From positions 38,557-102,556 of the forward strand of contig NZ_LBMK01000009.1 in the NCBI RefSeq assembly GCF_001005295.1: a DNA stretch of 64,000 bases. The letters are read 5' to 3'. A model generated the notes under the pieces. The model saw only the letters and a program-made list of their open reading frames with translations. It was not told the origin of the DNA and did no database searches. Both the position numbers and the translations under genes were made by a program. Origin of the DNA: Streptomyces yangpuensis. GTDB taxonomy: Bacteria; Actinomycetota; Actinomycetes; Streptomycetales; Streptomycetaceae. Each line of letters begins with the position of its first letter. The first letter of the stretch is position 1. Of this stretch, positions 1 to 8,878 are shown in pieces.

Positions 1-434
1 TTCCGCTCCAGGGAACGGGTGGCCCTGCGGCCGGCCCAGGCCCGGACGGGCGGGAGCAGCAGGAGCAGGCCCGCCACGTCCGAGAGCAGGCCCGGCAGCA
101 TGAGGAGCAGGCCCGCCAGCATGGTCAGACCGTTGCCCCGGCCAGGCCGCTGCGGGGTGGGCTGCACGCCCTGCTGCGCCTGCTGGAAGGTGTCCGTAAG
201 GTTCTTGAAGGCCCGGCGCCCGGCGCGCTTGATGACCATCCCGCCCAGGACCAGTCCGCCGGCGATCAGCGCCGCCACGGCGAGCCCGCCGGTCGCGTCG
301 GCGACCATCCCGAGCAGCCAGATCTCCAGGATCAGCCAGGCGGCGATGGCCAGGGGAAGGAAGGTTCGGGCGGGCGAACGCCGACGGGGGGCCGTCGGGG
401 TACCCGTTCGCAGGGATCCAGTGCCGGTCGTCAT
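1..434 (-). CDS. fxsA: FxsA family membrane protein (C-terminus outside window)
   Basis: Reading the minus strand from the ATG at 434 gives a small membrane protein that runs off the left edge. After a basic N-terminus it has a hydrophobic pair of segments (LAIAAWLILEIWLLGMV, then a Gly/Ala-rich segment ending GGLVLGGMVIKRAGRRA). A further segment follows (MLAGLLLMLPGLLSD). This hydrophobic-basic-hydrophobic pattern with PGxxSD is the FxsA signature. FxsA proteins are cytoplasmic-membrane proteins whose E. coli member suppresses F-exclusion of phage T7; the role in actinobacteria is unknown. No clear ribosome binding site precedes the ATG, so it may be leaderless. Next to ppm1 on the same strand, the usual Streptomyces arrangement. 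Confidence 0.85.
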   Translation of the reverse strand, partial: MTTGTGSLRTGTPTAPRRRSPARTFLPLAIAAWLILEIWLLGMVADATGGLAVAALIAGGLVLGGMVIKRAGRRAFKNLTDTFQQAQQGVQPTPQRPGRGNGLTMLAGLLLMLPGLLSDVAGLLLLLPPVRAWAGRRATRSLER

Positions 435-513
435 AGCACCCAGTGTGCCTGGGTCCGGATAAGAGTGTCCTCAGCCGGAGGTACGGGACAGCCCTTAGGG
501 GGCGCCCCGCCGC

Positions 514-1311
514 TCAGGCGCTGCTGTCCCGCTTGCCCGAGTCCTTGCCGGTGTCCTTGCCGAGCAGCTTGGCCGCCTGGGCCTTGAGGCCCCACTGGGT
601 GACCCGCCACAGGGCCTCCACGACGATGTCCTTGCTCATCTTGCTGTCGCCGAACTCACGCTCGACGAACGTGATGGGGACCTCCACCACGCGGAACCCC
701 TTCTTCACGGCCCTGCGGGCCAGGTCCACCTGGAAGCAATAGCCCGCGGAGGCCACCTCCTCCAGGCCCAGCCCCTCCAGCGTCTCCCGCCGGAAGGCCC
801 GGTAGCCGCCGGTCACGTCCCGGATCGGGACGTCCAGCATCAGCCGGGAGTACGTCGAACCGCCGCGCGAGAGCAACTCCCTGGTCTTGGGCCAGTTGAC
901 GACGCGGCCGCCCGGCACCCAGCGCGAGCCCAGGACCAGATCGGCCCCGGCCAGCGCGGTCAGCAGGCGGGGCAGCTCCTCGGGCTGGTGGGAGCCGTCG
1001 GCGTCCATCTCGACGATCACGCCGTAGCCCTCGTCCAGGCCCCAGACGAAGCCCGCGAGGTAGGCGGCGCCCAGCCCCTCCTTGCCCTTGCGGTGCAGAA
1101 CGTGCACATGGTCGTCGCCGGCCGCGAGCTCGTCGGCGAGCTTGCCGGTGCCGTCGGGGCTGTTGTCGTCGGCGACCAGGATGTGGGCCTCGGGAACCGC
1201 CGCCCGGACACGGCCGACGATCAGCCCGATGTTCTCCGCCTCGTTGTAGGTCGGAATGATCACCAAGGCTGTACCGAGCGGGCCATGGGTCCGCTGTCCG
1301 CCGTCGCTCAC
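514..1311 (-). CDS. ppm1: polyprenol monophosphomannose synthase
   Basis: A 265-residue family 2 glycosyltransferase that transfers mannose from GDP-mannose to polyprenyl phosphate, giving the lipid donor for protein O-mannosylation and cell-envelope mannosylation. It shows the GT-A fold start (VIIPTYNEAENI near residue 20), the nucleotide-binding DDNSPDGT, and the metal-binding EMDADGSH near residue 100. C-terminal residues such as FVEREFGDSKMS are typical of dolichol-phosphate mannose synthases. It lacks the fused Lnt-like domain found in mycobacterial Ppm1, as is normal for Streptomyces. The start is GTG at 1311, preceded by GGGGA. Confidence 0.92.
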   Translation of the reverse strand: MSDGGQRTHGPLGTALVIIPTYNEAENIGLIVGRVRAAVPEAHILVADDNSPDGTGKLADELAAGDDHVHVLHRKGKEGLGAAYLAGFVWGLDEGYGVIVEMDADGSHQPEELPRLLTALAGADLVLGSRWVPGGRVVNWPKTRELLSRGGSTYSRLMLDVPIRDVTGGYRAFRRETLEGLGLEEVASAGYCFQVDLARRAVKKGFRVVEVPITFVEREFGDSKMSKDIVVEALWRVTQWGLKAQAAKLLGKDTGKDSGKRDSSA

Positions 1312-1675
1312 TGAGTCCCCTTTTGTGCGCTTGCACGTCCTGTACGTCCGGTCGCAGAGGATGACTCTAGAACATCGGCCACGGCCCGCCCCGGCGGTGC
1401 CGACACCCGGGCCGCCCCGGCCGCGCCGTAGCGGGTGGTCGGGGCCCGCGGTCCTTCGGGCCGATCAGACTCCCGCTGGCTGCGGGCCGCCGTGACCGTT
1501 GTCTACTGGACCGCCGGACCCCGACCCGGGGCCACCCGCCGCCCGGCGAAACCTTCCCTCGCCCCCGAGGCGCGGGCGCGCTGAGCAGACGGATCCGTCC
1601 GGCACGACGTCCTGTGGTGGACCCGGCCGAACCTATCCGGGTCCGGCCGCCCGCACCGAACCGAGGCCGACCGGA
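1312..1675. other. 364-bp intergenic region, no gene seen
   Basis: This stretch lies upstream of ppm1 and downstream of the amidohydrolase, both on the minus strand. It is very GC rich with several short G/C palindromic tracts. I see no plausible coding frame with a ribosome binding site and no recognisable RNA gene. It presumably holds the ppm1 promoter; no convincing -35/-10 pair was identified. Confidence 0.5.
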
Positions 1676-3304
1676 TCACCCCTGTGGGCGTACGAATACC
1701 TCCCGGCCCCCGACGACGGTGGCCAGGCACACCGGCAGTTCGGATCCGGGGGTCAGATCGGGCAGTCCGGGGGTGCCCGAGCGGGGGTCGGTGGACCAGC
1801 GGGCGACCCGGTCGTCCGGGGCCTGGACGATCAGCTCGCCGGTCTGCCAGACGGCGTAGTCGGCCGGGGCGCCGGGGACGAGGATCCCCGCGTCGTCGCG
1901 GCCCAGGGCCCGCCAGCCGCCCCGGGTGTGCGCGGTGAAGGCGGCCCGTACCGACACCCGGTGCTTGGGCGTCCGGTGGAAGGCGGCCGCCCGCACGGTG
2001 CCCCACGGGTCGAGCGGGGTCACCGGCGCGTCCGAACCGAAGGCCAGCGGCACCCCGGCCTTCAGCATGGCCGCGTACGGGTTGAGGGTGCGGGCGCGGT
2101 CGGCCCCGAGCCGGTCGGCGTACATCCCGTCCTCGCCGCCCCACGCCGCGTCGAAGGCGGGCTGCACCGACGCCGTGAGCCCCAGCTCCGCGAAGGCGGC
2201 GATGGTGGCCGGGGTCATCATCTCGGCGTGCTCGACCCGGTGCCGGGCCGCACGGACCCTGGCCAGGCCCACCTTCTCGGCCGCCGCCCGGACACCCTCG
2301 ACCACTGCGGTGATCGCCGCGTCGCCGATGGCGTGGAAGCCGGCCTGCAGCCCCTCCTCCGTACAGGCCGCCACATGCTCGGCGACGGCGACCGCGTCCA
2401 GGTACTCCGTCCCCGTGTGCGAGGCGTCGGCGTACGGGGCGTGCAGACAGGCGGTGTGCGAACCCAGGGCGCCGTCCACGAAGAGGTCGCCCGCCGCCCC
2501 CACGGCCCCCAGCTCCCTGGCCAGGCCCAGGTCCCGGTCGGCCCAGTACCCGAACACGCGCGGCCCGGGCCGCTCCGCCGCCAGCGCGAGCAGAGCGGTG
2601 AAGTCCTCGGGGGAGGAGATGTCGGGCCCGCCGCACTCGTGCAGGGAACCGATGCCGAGCGAGGCCGCCCGGTCCAGCGCGGCCCGCTGCGCCTCGGCGC
2701 GCTGGGCCGGGGTCACGGCGGCGAGCGCGGCCCGCCGTACGGCGTGGTGGTCGTCGGCGGTCAGCGGCAGGTCCCCTTCGGGGCGCACCCCGGGGACCAG
2801 GTCGAGCAGGGCGGTGGTGACCACGGCCGAGTGCACGTCGATACGGCTCAGATAGAGAGGGCGGCCGCCGGTGGCCTCGTCGAGCTCGCCGCGGCGCGGC
2901 GCGCGCCGCTCGGGCCAGCGGGCGGCGTCCCAGCCGTGCCCGAGGAGCACCCGGTCGGCGGGCCGGCTCGCGGCGTACGCGCGGACCAGGTCCAGCGCGG
3001 CGGCCAGCGACCGCGCTCCCGTCAGGTCCAGCCCGGTCAGGGCCAGACCCGCGGAGGTCGTGTGGACGTGCGCGTCGGTGAAGGCGGGGGTCACGAGCGC
3101 GCCGCCGAGATCGACGACCTCGTCGACGCCCTGGGCGAACGCATCGGCGGCGCCCTCGGAACCGACCCAGGCGATATGGCCGCGTTCGACGACCATCGCC
3201 GTGGCGAAGGGGTCGGCGGGGCTGTGTACCTCGCCCCCGCGGAGGAGGACGGTCCTGGTCGGCGCTCCGGCGGCGTCGGCGGAGTGGGCGGTGCGGTCAG
3301 TCAT
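1676..3304 (-). CDS. amidohydrolase family protein (YtcJ-like)
   Basis: A metal-dependent hydrolase of the amidohydrolase_3 type, about 542 residues from the ATG at 3304. The metal-binding DAHVHT motif lies near residue 80, after an N-terminal beta-sandwich segment (VLLRGGEVHS, VVDLGGALVTPAF). Later come HRVEHAEMM and FGSDAPVTPLDPW, the C-terminal metal-site Asp region. Substrate unknown; family members act on N-substituted amino acids, amides or formamides in the cytoplasm. The frame extends 24 codons further upstream, but MTDRTAHS is chosen because the extra residues do not look like this family. It lies 68 bp downstream of the Lrp regulator on the same strand. Confidence 0.88.
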   Translation of the reverse strand: MTDRTAHSADAAGAPTRTVLLRGGEVHSPADPFATAMVVERGHIAWVGSEGAADAFAQGVDEVVDLGGALVTPAFTDAHVHTTSAGLALTGLDLTGARSLAAALDLVRAYAASRPADRVLLGHGWDAARWPERRAPRRGELDEATGGRPLYLSRIDVHSAVVTTALLDLVPGVRPEGDLPLTADDHHAVRRAALAAVTPAQRAEAQRAALDRAASLGIGSLHECGGPDISSPEDFTALLALAAERPGPRVFGYWADRDLGLARELGAVGAAGDLFVDGALGSHTACLHAPYADASHTGTEYLDAVAVAEHVAACTEEGLQAGFHAIGDAAITAVVEGVRAAAEKVGLARVRAARHRVEHAEMMTPATIAAFAELGLTASVQPAFDAAWGGEDGMYADRLGADRARTLNPYAAMLKAGVPLAFGSDAPVTPLDPWGTVRAAAFHRTPKHRVSVRAAFTAHTRGGWRALGRDDAGILVPGAPADYAVWQTGELIVQAPDDRVARWSTDPRSGTPGLPDLTPGSELPVCLATVVGGREVFVRPQG

Positions 3305-3372
3305 GCCGACCAGTGTCCCGCGTCGCCCCGCCCCTTCCGACCGCCGGGTCCCCCACGGGACCGTCCCCGGTG

Positions 3373-3822
3373 TCACACGCGGGGCGGGCGTGCCTCGTAG
3401 GGGGTGGAAAGGACCACGGTCGTACGGGTCGCGACGTGGGCGAGGGCGCGCAGCCGGCCCAGGAGGTCCTCCAGCTCCAGCGGGGTGGCGACGCGCACCT
3501 TGAGGATGTAGTTCTCGTCGCCCGCGACGCTGTGGCAGGCCTCGATCTCGGGTACGCCGGACAGCCGGTCGGCGATGTCGTCCGGGGCGCTCGGGTCGAA
3601 GGGCTTGACCGAAATGAATGCGGTCAGCGGCAGGCCGACGGCCTCCGGGTCGACCACGGCCGCGTAACCGCGGATCACCCCGCGCTGCTCAAGACGGCGT
3701 ACCCGCTGATGGACCGCCGACGTGGACAGTCCCGTGGCCTTGCCCAGATCCGTGTAGCTCATCCGCCCGTCCCGCACGAGCAGATCCACGATCTGGCGGT
3801 CCAGCTCCTCCATTGCACTCAT
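3373..3822 (-). CDS. Lrp/AsnC family transcriptional regulator
   Basis: A 149-residue feast/famine regulator. Residues 5-55 form the winged helix-turn-helix (LDRQIVDLLVRDGRMSYTDLGKATGLS, with recognition helix TSAVHQRVRRLE, given here as separate pieces). Residues about 70-140 form the RAM ligand-binding domain (VAGDENYILKVRV). Such proteins bind amino acids and form octamers that wrap DNA. It is upstream of the amidohydrolase on the same strand and may regulate it; no operator was identified. Confidence 0.92.
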   Translation of the reverse strand: MSAMEELDRQIVDLLVRDGRMSYTDLGKATGLSTSAVHQRVRRLEQRGVIRGYAAVVDPEAVGLPLTAFISVKPFDPSAPDDIADRLSGVPEIEACHSVAGDENYILKVRVATPLELEDLLGRLRALAHVATRTTVVLSTPYEARPPRV

Positions 3823-4029
3823 AGCCGCTCAACTTACGGCCAAAGGCACTCCAGGCCCAGTGCTGTCCGCCCACTGGAGGCATCTGCGCCGGGCATGTGA
3901 CCAAGGCCACACGGGTATGCAGGGGGAGGCCGGTCCGTTGTGGTTACTCGTGACGCACGGCGGGAAGTGGTTGCTGTGGCCGAGGCCGAAGAACCTGCCC
4001 GCCCGGCCCACCCAAGGGGGAGTACATCC

Positions 4030-4500
4030 ATGCCGAACAACCAGCGCGCCGGTCGCACCGAACCGGAGCCTCTCGAACCGCTCGCCTCCGGGGACGACAC
4101 CTACCCCGAGGACGGCGAATACCTCGACGACACCGAGGGGTTCGAGATCCACCACGCGATCTGCCCCGACTGCGGCCAGTCCATCGCCCTCGTCGCGGAC
4201 GAGGAGTACCTGCCGCAGCACGCGCTCTGCCTGACCCCGTGGAACCCCTTCGGGCTCACCGTGTGCGCCGGCACCGGCCGGCCCGCCGGCGACGCCCTGC
4301 CCTGCCTCGGCACGAACCAGCCGGCGCAGGCGCCGGAGGCCGACTCCCTCACCCTGCCGGCCCTGCCCCAGGGCCTGGACTGGCGGACGCAGCCGTTCTC
4401 GCACGTCGGCGGCCCGGGCTCGCGCCCCATCCGCGTCGTGCGCCCGGTGCTGCCGCAGCCGCAGGCGCAGACGCGCCAGCAGCACGCCCAGGCGGCCTGA
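4030..4500 (+). CDS. conserved hypothetical protein with CPDC motif
   Basis: A 156-residue acidic protein starting at ATG 4030, with AAGGGGG about 10 bases upstream. It has an acidic, Pro-rich N-terminal 40 residues, then a cysteine-containing core: CPDCG at residues 45-49, C67, C79 and C92. The CPxC knuckle suggests a structural zinc or iron site, but no complete four-ligand arrangement is certain. The C-terminus is Gln/Pro rich and probably disordered. No membrane segment or signal peptide. Function unknown. Confidence 0.75.
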   Translation: MPNNQRAGRTEPEPLEPLASGDDTYPEDGEYLDDTEGFEIHHAICPDCGQSIALVADEEYLPQHALCLTPWNPFGLTVCAGTGRPAGDALPCLGTNQPAQAPEADSLTLPALPQGLDWRTQPFSHVGGPGSRPIRVVRPVLPQPQAQTRQQHAQAA

Positions 4501-4555
4501 GGACCGCCGGGGGCGCGCCGCCCGTCCAATTTCCCTCCTCCGCTCCCCCGTTCCC

Positions 4556-5647
4556 CTACCAGTACGTCCCCTGCACCATGGCGGCCAGGCTGGCGTGGTG
4601 CAGGATCAGGCCGTCCGGGTCCGCCGGGACCTCGACCTCGCCGAAGTGGGCCTGCCGGTAGGCGATGCGCAGCATCACGATCGCGTGCCGCAGGGCGGCG
4701 TACAGAGTGTGGAACTCCATGTCGCGCGGCATGTGGCCGGTCAGTTCGGCGTAGCGGCGCTCCAGGTCCTCGCGGCGCAGGAAGTCCGGCAGGCCGGGCT
4801 GGCCGAAGCTCACGGTGAGGTCCTGGAAGAACCGGTGGAGGTACACGGTCCAGCCGAGGTCCACCTCGCGCGGAGCGTACGCCGCCATCTCCCAGTCCAG
4901 GACGGCCACCGGCGTGAATCCGTCGTAGACGACGTTGCCGATACGGGCGTCACCCCAGTTCAGAACTGCGGGACCCTCGTCGGCCGGCCACAGCTCCTCA
5001 AGCCGGGCGAAGGCCCGCTCGATCAGCGGGGAGGGCGCGAGCCCGCCCACCACCCAGGTGTAGTAGGCGCGTTGGGCGTCCACGTGCCGGCGCAGCGGGC
5101 TGCCCTCGCCCTCGGGCAGGAGGAACTCGGCCTCCTTCGCGGGGAACTGGTCGTGCAACCGGGCCAGCAGGGAGATGCTGGCTTCCTGGAGCGCTCCGCG
5201 CTCGGCATCCGTCGCCGCGTGCAGCCAGTTGCCCTCGTAGGTGTAGGGCATGACGTCGGGCGGGACCCTGCCCTCCGCGCGGGCCATCACGAAGAACGAC
5301 GCCCCCAGCGGCCCCGCGTCCTCCTCCAGCCACTGCACGCGCGGGACGGGCAGGTCGGTGTGCTCGGCGACCAGGCTCATCACGCGGTGCTGGCGCGGCA
5401 TGTCGTAGGTCGGGAAGACGGTGTAGGCCGCCGGGTCGGCGGCGAGGCGCAGCGCGCAGGCGCTCAGCGGGGTGTCGGGGTGCTCTATGTCGAAGAGCAG
5501 GGTCTCGCTGGACATCCCGTTCGAGCCGGGGACGGAGATGTTGGTGATCTTCGCCCCGGGGAGCCTGCCGTCGAGCCAGGCGCCGAGTCGTCGGCCGAGC
5601 TCCTCGGGTTCGCGGGTGGAGGTGCGCGGACGTGGTGCGGTTGCCAT
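4556..5647 (-). CDS. phosphotransferase family protein (APH fold)
   Basis: A 363-residue protein of the aminoglycoside-phosphotransferase superfamily. The N-lobe includes VPGSNGMSSETLLFD. The catalytic loop is LNWGDARIGNVVYD (Brenner-type motif, H replaced by N as in many ACAD-associated members), followed by the metal-binding VLDWEMA and the DLGW motif. Family members next to acyl-CoA dehydrogenase genes are thought to phosphorylate small hydroxylated lipids or acyl chains; antibiotic resistance is not implied. Start ATG 5647 is preceded by GAGGGG. It is downstream of the lipocalin-like gene by 46 bp, a probable operon. Confidence 0.85.
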   Translation of the reverse strand: MATAPRPRTSTREPEELGRRLGAWLDGRLPGAKITNISVPGSNGMSSETLLFDIEHPDTPLSACALRLAADPAAYTVFPTYDMPRQHRVMSLVAEHTDLPVPRVQWLEEDAGPLGASFFVMARAEGRVPPDVMPYTYEGNWLHAATDAERGALQEASISLLARLHDQFPAKEAEFLLPEGEGSPLRRHVDAQRAYYTWVVGGLAPSPLIERAFARLEELWPADEGPAVLNWGDARIGNVVYDGFTPVAVLDWEMAAYAPREVDLGWTVYLHRFFQDLTVSFGQPGLPDFLRREDLERRYAELTGHMPRDMEFHTLYAALRHAIVMLRIAYRQAHFGEVEVPADPDGLILHHASLAAMVQGTYW

Positions 5648-5693
5648 GGGTACCCCTCTTCTCACGCTCGGGTCCTGGATCGGGAGGTGCGGC

Positions 5694-6827
5694 TTACGGG
5701 GCGACGGAGGAGTAGCCGGCGAAGCCGCTCGGATCGTGGCGCCCGAAGCTGCCGTGCTCGAAGATGCCGTGACCGGTCTGCCCGTCGAGGGTGAAGCGGG
5801 CCGAGTGGTCGGTGACCCCGAAGGCGGCCATGGGGTGGGCGGCGGGGTGGGAGAGGTCGTAGACCCGGCGGTCGCTCCAGCCGCGGCCCTGCCAGGTGCC
5901 GTGCTGCCAGTCACTTGCGGGCGGGTAGCCGGCGCCCACGGCGAGCGGGGAGGAGTTCAGTATCTCCACGCCCAGTTCCAGGGGCTTCCGGGACGGGTCG
6001 GTGAGGTGGACGGTGGCGCTCTCGGGGTGCCGGGTGCCGGGGCGGTAGCGGATCTCGGTGTGCGGCCAGCCGAGCTGGACGTCCGCGCGGCCGCTGCCCT
6101 CGGGGAAGACCTGCACGGCCTCGTTCAGGGTGCGGTGGCCGTCGGCGTCCTCCTGGGCGATGACCATGACGAAGCGGTCGGCGAAGCGGACCGGGATCCA
6201 GAGCCAGTGGAAGCCGTCGGGACGGTACTCCTCGGCCGCCCGGCCGCCCTCCTCGCCGGGGATCGGGCGCACGCCCCAACTCCGGTCGCGCGTACCGGTC
6301 CACTCCCCCGCCGTGAGGGTGAACTCCTCCCCCTTGGCGCGGATCGTGCCCGTCACGTTGCCGGCCTGGACGAAGCGGCGTCCTTCCAGCATGAGCCGGT
6401 CGCCGCGCCGCTGGATGTGGTGCGGCTCCCAGACGGCGGGGAACTCCGCGGTCCAGGTGATGTCGTACGAGAGCCCGTGCGGGTCGTCCGCGTCGGGGGC
6501 GCAGCGCAGCGTGAGCCGTTGGAGCGGTACGTCGACGGTGATGGACAGGGGTCCCACGGAGAGGTTCATCCGGTCGTCGGTGAGGGCGTCGGAGGCCCGG
6601 ACCGCCAGGAGTTCGTCGCCGAGGCGGAGGGTGGCGTAGGCGTCGATGACTCCGGCGTTGGGGTAGACGCCGAGGCCGAGGATCAGGACGGCGCGGCCGG
6701 CGTGGTCGAAGACGTGGAAGATGCACCGGTCGTAGGCGTTCCGGTCGCCGCTCACGAGGTGCTTCATCGACAAGGGGGCCTGGTGGATGGGGTACTCGTC
6801 GAGGGCGACGGGCCGGTCTGCGGGCAT
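5694..6827 (-). CDS. conserved protein, lipocalin-like (DUF7064/DUF7065 type)
   Basis: A 377-residue soluble protein from ATG 6827, with GGAGG-like sequence just upstream. It is rich in beta-strand, Trp and Tyr and appears to consist of two lipocalin-like halves of the AttH/CrtC (hydroxyneurosporene synthase-like) type. Marks of this include WTAEFPAVWEPHH, the GTRDRSWGVRP segment and a C-terminal FTLDGQTGHGIFEHG. Actinobacterial homologues usually sit beside an APH-fold phosphotransferase, as here, which suggests a shared step in lipid or steroid-like metabolism. The enzymatic activity is unknown. The DUF assignment is from memory and less certain than the existence of the gene. Confidence 0.8.
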   Translation of the reverse strand: MPADRPVALDEYPIHQAPLSMKHLVSGDRNAYDRCIFHVFDHAGRAVLILGLGVYPNAGVIDAYATLRLGDELLAVRASDALTDDRMNLSVGPLSITVDVPLQRLTLRCAPDADDPHGLSYDITWTAEFPAVWEPHHIQRRGDRLMLEGRRFVQAGNVTGTIRAKGEEFTLTAGEWTGTRDRSWGVRPIPGEEGGRAAEEYRPDGFHWLWIPVRFADRFVMVIAQEDADGHRTLNEAVQVFPEGSGRADVQLGWPHTEIRYRPGTRHPESATVHLTDPSRKPLELGVEILNSSPLAVGAGYPPASDWQHGTWQGRGWSDRRVYDLSHPAAHPMAAFGVTDHSARFTLDGQTGHGIFEHGSFGRHDPSGFAGYSSVAP

Positions 6828-7258
6828 GACGGACCTCCGGGGCGGGTGACGTCGGGGGCGGCGCGAGCGGATATGACGGTACGTCAGAATCCCACCTGCC
6901 GACCACCCTTCTGGCACGCCCTGACAGCAGGGCACGAAGTGGCCGGGGGGCGGGGCGGGGGTGGAAGGCGCGGCGGCGATGCGGCGGCGGCGGCACAGCG
7001 GGGCGGGAGTGGAAGGCGCCGCGGCGGTGCGGGGGTGGCCACACAGCGGGGCGGAGGCCAGAGGCGCGGGGCGGCTTCGAGGCAAACCACAGCAAGGCGG
7101 GAGCCAGGGGCGCGGCGGTGGCGTGGGGGCGGGAGCCGGTCGCGCCCGCCTGCGTTCGCCCCCGCCCCGCTCCGCCCCCGCCGCTCCTATGACCCGTCGA
7201 ACGGATACGCGTACCGCGGGGGCGATTACCCGTGGCTTCGGTGCGGCGTTGGCCCGGT
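6828..7258. repeat. 431-bp intergenic region with imperfect G-rich direct repeats
   Basis: No convincing gene. Positions about 6950-7130 contain imperfect direct repeats with a period near 48 bp: GTGGAAGGCG occurs at 6961 and 7009, each followed by a GCGGCGG(C/T)G tract. GCGGGGCGG blocks recur near 7047 and 7060-7075. The + strand is very G rich, so its complement is C rich. It could form strong secondary structure in RNA or G-quadruplexes. It separates the minus-strand lipocalin/phosphotransferase pair from a small plus-strand ORF. Confidence 0.55.
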
Positions 7259-7507
7259 ATGAGCACGCTTCAGTCTTCAACGGGCCGAAGGCGCCGTCCG
7301 ATGTCCTCGGGTTTCGAAGAATCGGTTCAGCGCCCCCTTCGGCGTGAGCCGCAACGCGAGCAGCAGGTGCCCGATCCGCCGATCTACCGGGACCTGCTGG
7401 CCCGCTGGGCCGACGCCGGCCGGACCCTGCCCGGCCGGCGGGACCCGGAGTGGTCGCGCCTCACGTCCTCGCCGGTCTGGCCTTCCATCAGCAGCGGGCT
7501 GTACTGA
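7259..7507 (+). CDS. small hypothetical protein
   Basis: An 82-residue basic protein from ATG 7259. Its C-terminal half (PDPPIYRDLLARWADAGRT, then DPEWSRLTSSP) reads like a conserved folded segment, whereas the first 45 residues are Arg/Gln/Ser rich and low complexity. No ribosome binding site is obvious; a GTG or ATG 9 codons upstream (7232) is an alternative. Function unknown. Retained because the frame has normal Streptomyces codon use in its second half and no competing gene. Confidence 0.5.
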   Translation: MSTLQSSTGRRRRPMSSGFEESVQRPLRREPQREQQVPDPPIYRDLLARWADAGRTLPGRRDPEWSRLTSSPVWPSISSGLY

Positions 7508-7558
7508 CCCGTCCCGCGCCGGACCGCGCCGGACCGCGTCGGATCGCGTCGGATCGCG

Positions 7559-8731
7559 TCAGCGCGTCTCGGGCCCGGCCAGGTGGCGGGCGATGACCAT
7601 GCGCTGGATCTGGTTGGTGCCCTCGACGATCTGGAGCACCTTCGCCTCGCGCATCAGCCGCTCGACGGGGAAGTCCGCGGTGTAGCCGTAGCCGCCGAGG
7701 ACCTGCACCGCGTCGGTGGTGACGGCCATCGCCGCGTCCGTGCAGAACAGCTTCGCCATGGCCGCCTGCCGGGAGAACGGCTTGCTCGCGTCCCGCAGCC
7801 GCGCGGCGGCGAGGTACAGCGCCCGGCCCGCCTCGATCTTGGTGGCCATGTCGGCCAGCATGAAGCGCAGCCCCTGGAAGTCCGCGATGGGGTGACCGAA
7901 CTGCTTGCGGTCCAGCGCGTAGGCGAGGGCCTCGTCCAGTGCCGCCTGGGCGACGCCGATGGCGCAGGCCGCGATGCCCAGCCGGCCCGCGTCGAGCGCG
8001 GCCAGGGCGATGGAGAAGCCCTGCCCCTCCTCGCCGATACGGCGGGAGTCGGGTACGCGTACGCCGTCGAAGTGCAGCTGGGCGGTGGGCGAGCCCTTCA
8101 TGCCCATCTTCTTCTCGGGCACGGCCGCCGTCAGGCCCTCCGCGTCCCCGGGGACCAGGAAGGCGGTGATGCCCTTGGGGCCCTCGACGCCGGTGCGGGC
8201 GAGGACGGTGTAGAAGTCGGCGACGCCGCCGTGGGTAATCCAGGCCTTGGTGCCGGTGATGATCCAGTCGTCGCCGTCGCGGACCGCCTTGGTGCTCAGC
8301 GAGGCGGCGTCGGAGCCGGCGGCCGGCTCGGAGAGGCAGTAGGCGCCCAGGAGGCCGCCGCCGAGCATGTCGGGCAGGTGGGCGGCCTGCTGCTCCTTGG
8401 TGCCGTAGCCGCCGAGGCCGTGGCAGGCGAGGGAGTGCACGCTGACGCCGAGACCGACGGTCAGGCGGGCCGCGGCCAGCTCCTCCAGGACCTGGAGGTA
8501 GACCTCGTACGGCTGCTCGCCGCCGCCGTACTCGCCGGGGTACGGGAGGCCGAGCAGCCCGGCCTCGGAGAGCAGCGTGAAGACCTCTCGGGGGAACCGC
8601 CCGGAGTCCTCCTCCTCGGCGGCCCGGGGACGGATCTCGCGCTGGGCGATCTCACGTACGAGGGCGAGGAGGTCGCGGGACTCCTCGGTGGGCAGCTGTC
8701 GGTCCACCGGCTGCGGGGCGCGGTCTGTCAT
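7559..8731 (-). CDS. acyl-CoA dehydrogenase
   Basis: A 390-residue FAD flavoenzyme that introduces the alpha,beta double bond in acyl-CoA substrates. All three family domains are present: the helical N-domain, the beta-domain with AYCLSEPAAGSDAAS and the substrate/FAD motif WITHGG, and the C-domain with DRKQFGHPI. The catalytic Glu lies in LQIVEGTNQIQR near residue 372, as in short/medium-chain enzymes. GGAGGAG lies 8 bases before ATG 8731. A TetR regulator gene lies 147 bp upstream on the same strand, typical of lipid-catabolic acyl-CoA dehydrogenase loci; it may control this gene. Confidence 0.95.
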   Translation of the reverse strand: MTDRAPQPVDRQLPTEESRDLLALVREIAQREIRPRAAEEEDSGRFPREVFTLLSEAGLLGLPYPGEYGGGEQPYEVYLQVLEELAAARLTVGLGVSVHSLACHGLGGYGTKEQQAAHLPDMLGGGLLGAYCLSEPAAGSDAASLSTKAVRDGDDWIITGTKAWITHGGVADFYTVLARTGVEGPKGITAFLVPGDAEGLTAAVPEKKMGMKGSPTAQLHFDGVRVPDSRRIGEEGQGFSIALAALDAGRLGIAACAIGVAQAALDEALAYALDRKQFGHPIADFQGLRFMLADMATKIEAGRALYLAAARLRDASKPFSRQAAMAKLFCTDAAMAVTTDAVQVLGGYGYTADFPVERLMREAKVLQIVEGTNQIQRMVIARHLAGPETR

Positions 8732-8878
8732 GGCGGCGCTCTCCTCCCTGGTCGGGCATGGCGGCGGCGCGTGAGGTGTGGGACGCGCCGCCGGATCTCG
8801 GGCTCTGTGCAGCCGGTGCTGCCCTCCCGGGTCACGGAAGAGGCTGTTCAGCGGCTGCGGCGGCTTGAGTATGCCCGA

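Noticed and set aside
1499..3400. Long open frame on the + strand (633 codons)
   Set aside because: It is antisense to the amidohydrolase and Gly/Arg rich; such frames arise from high GC3. No ribosome binding site or domain.
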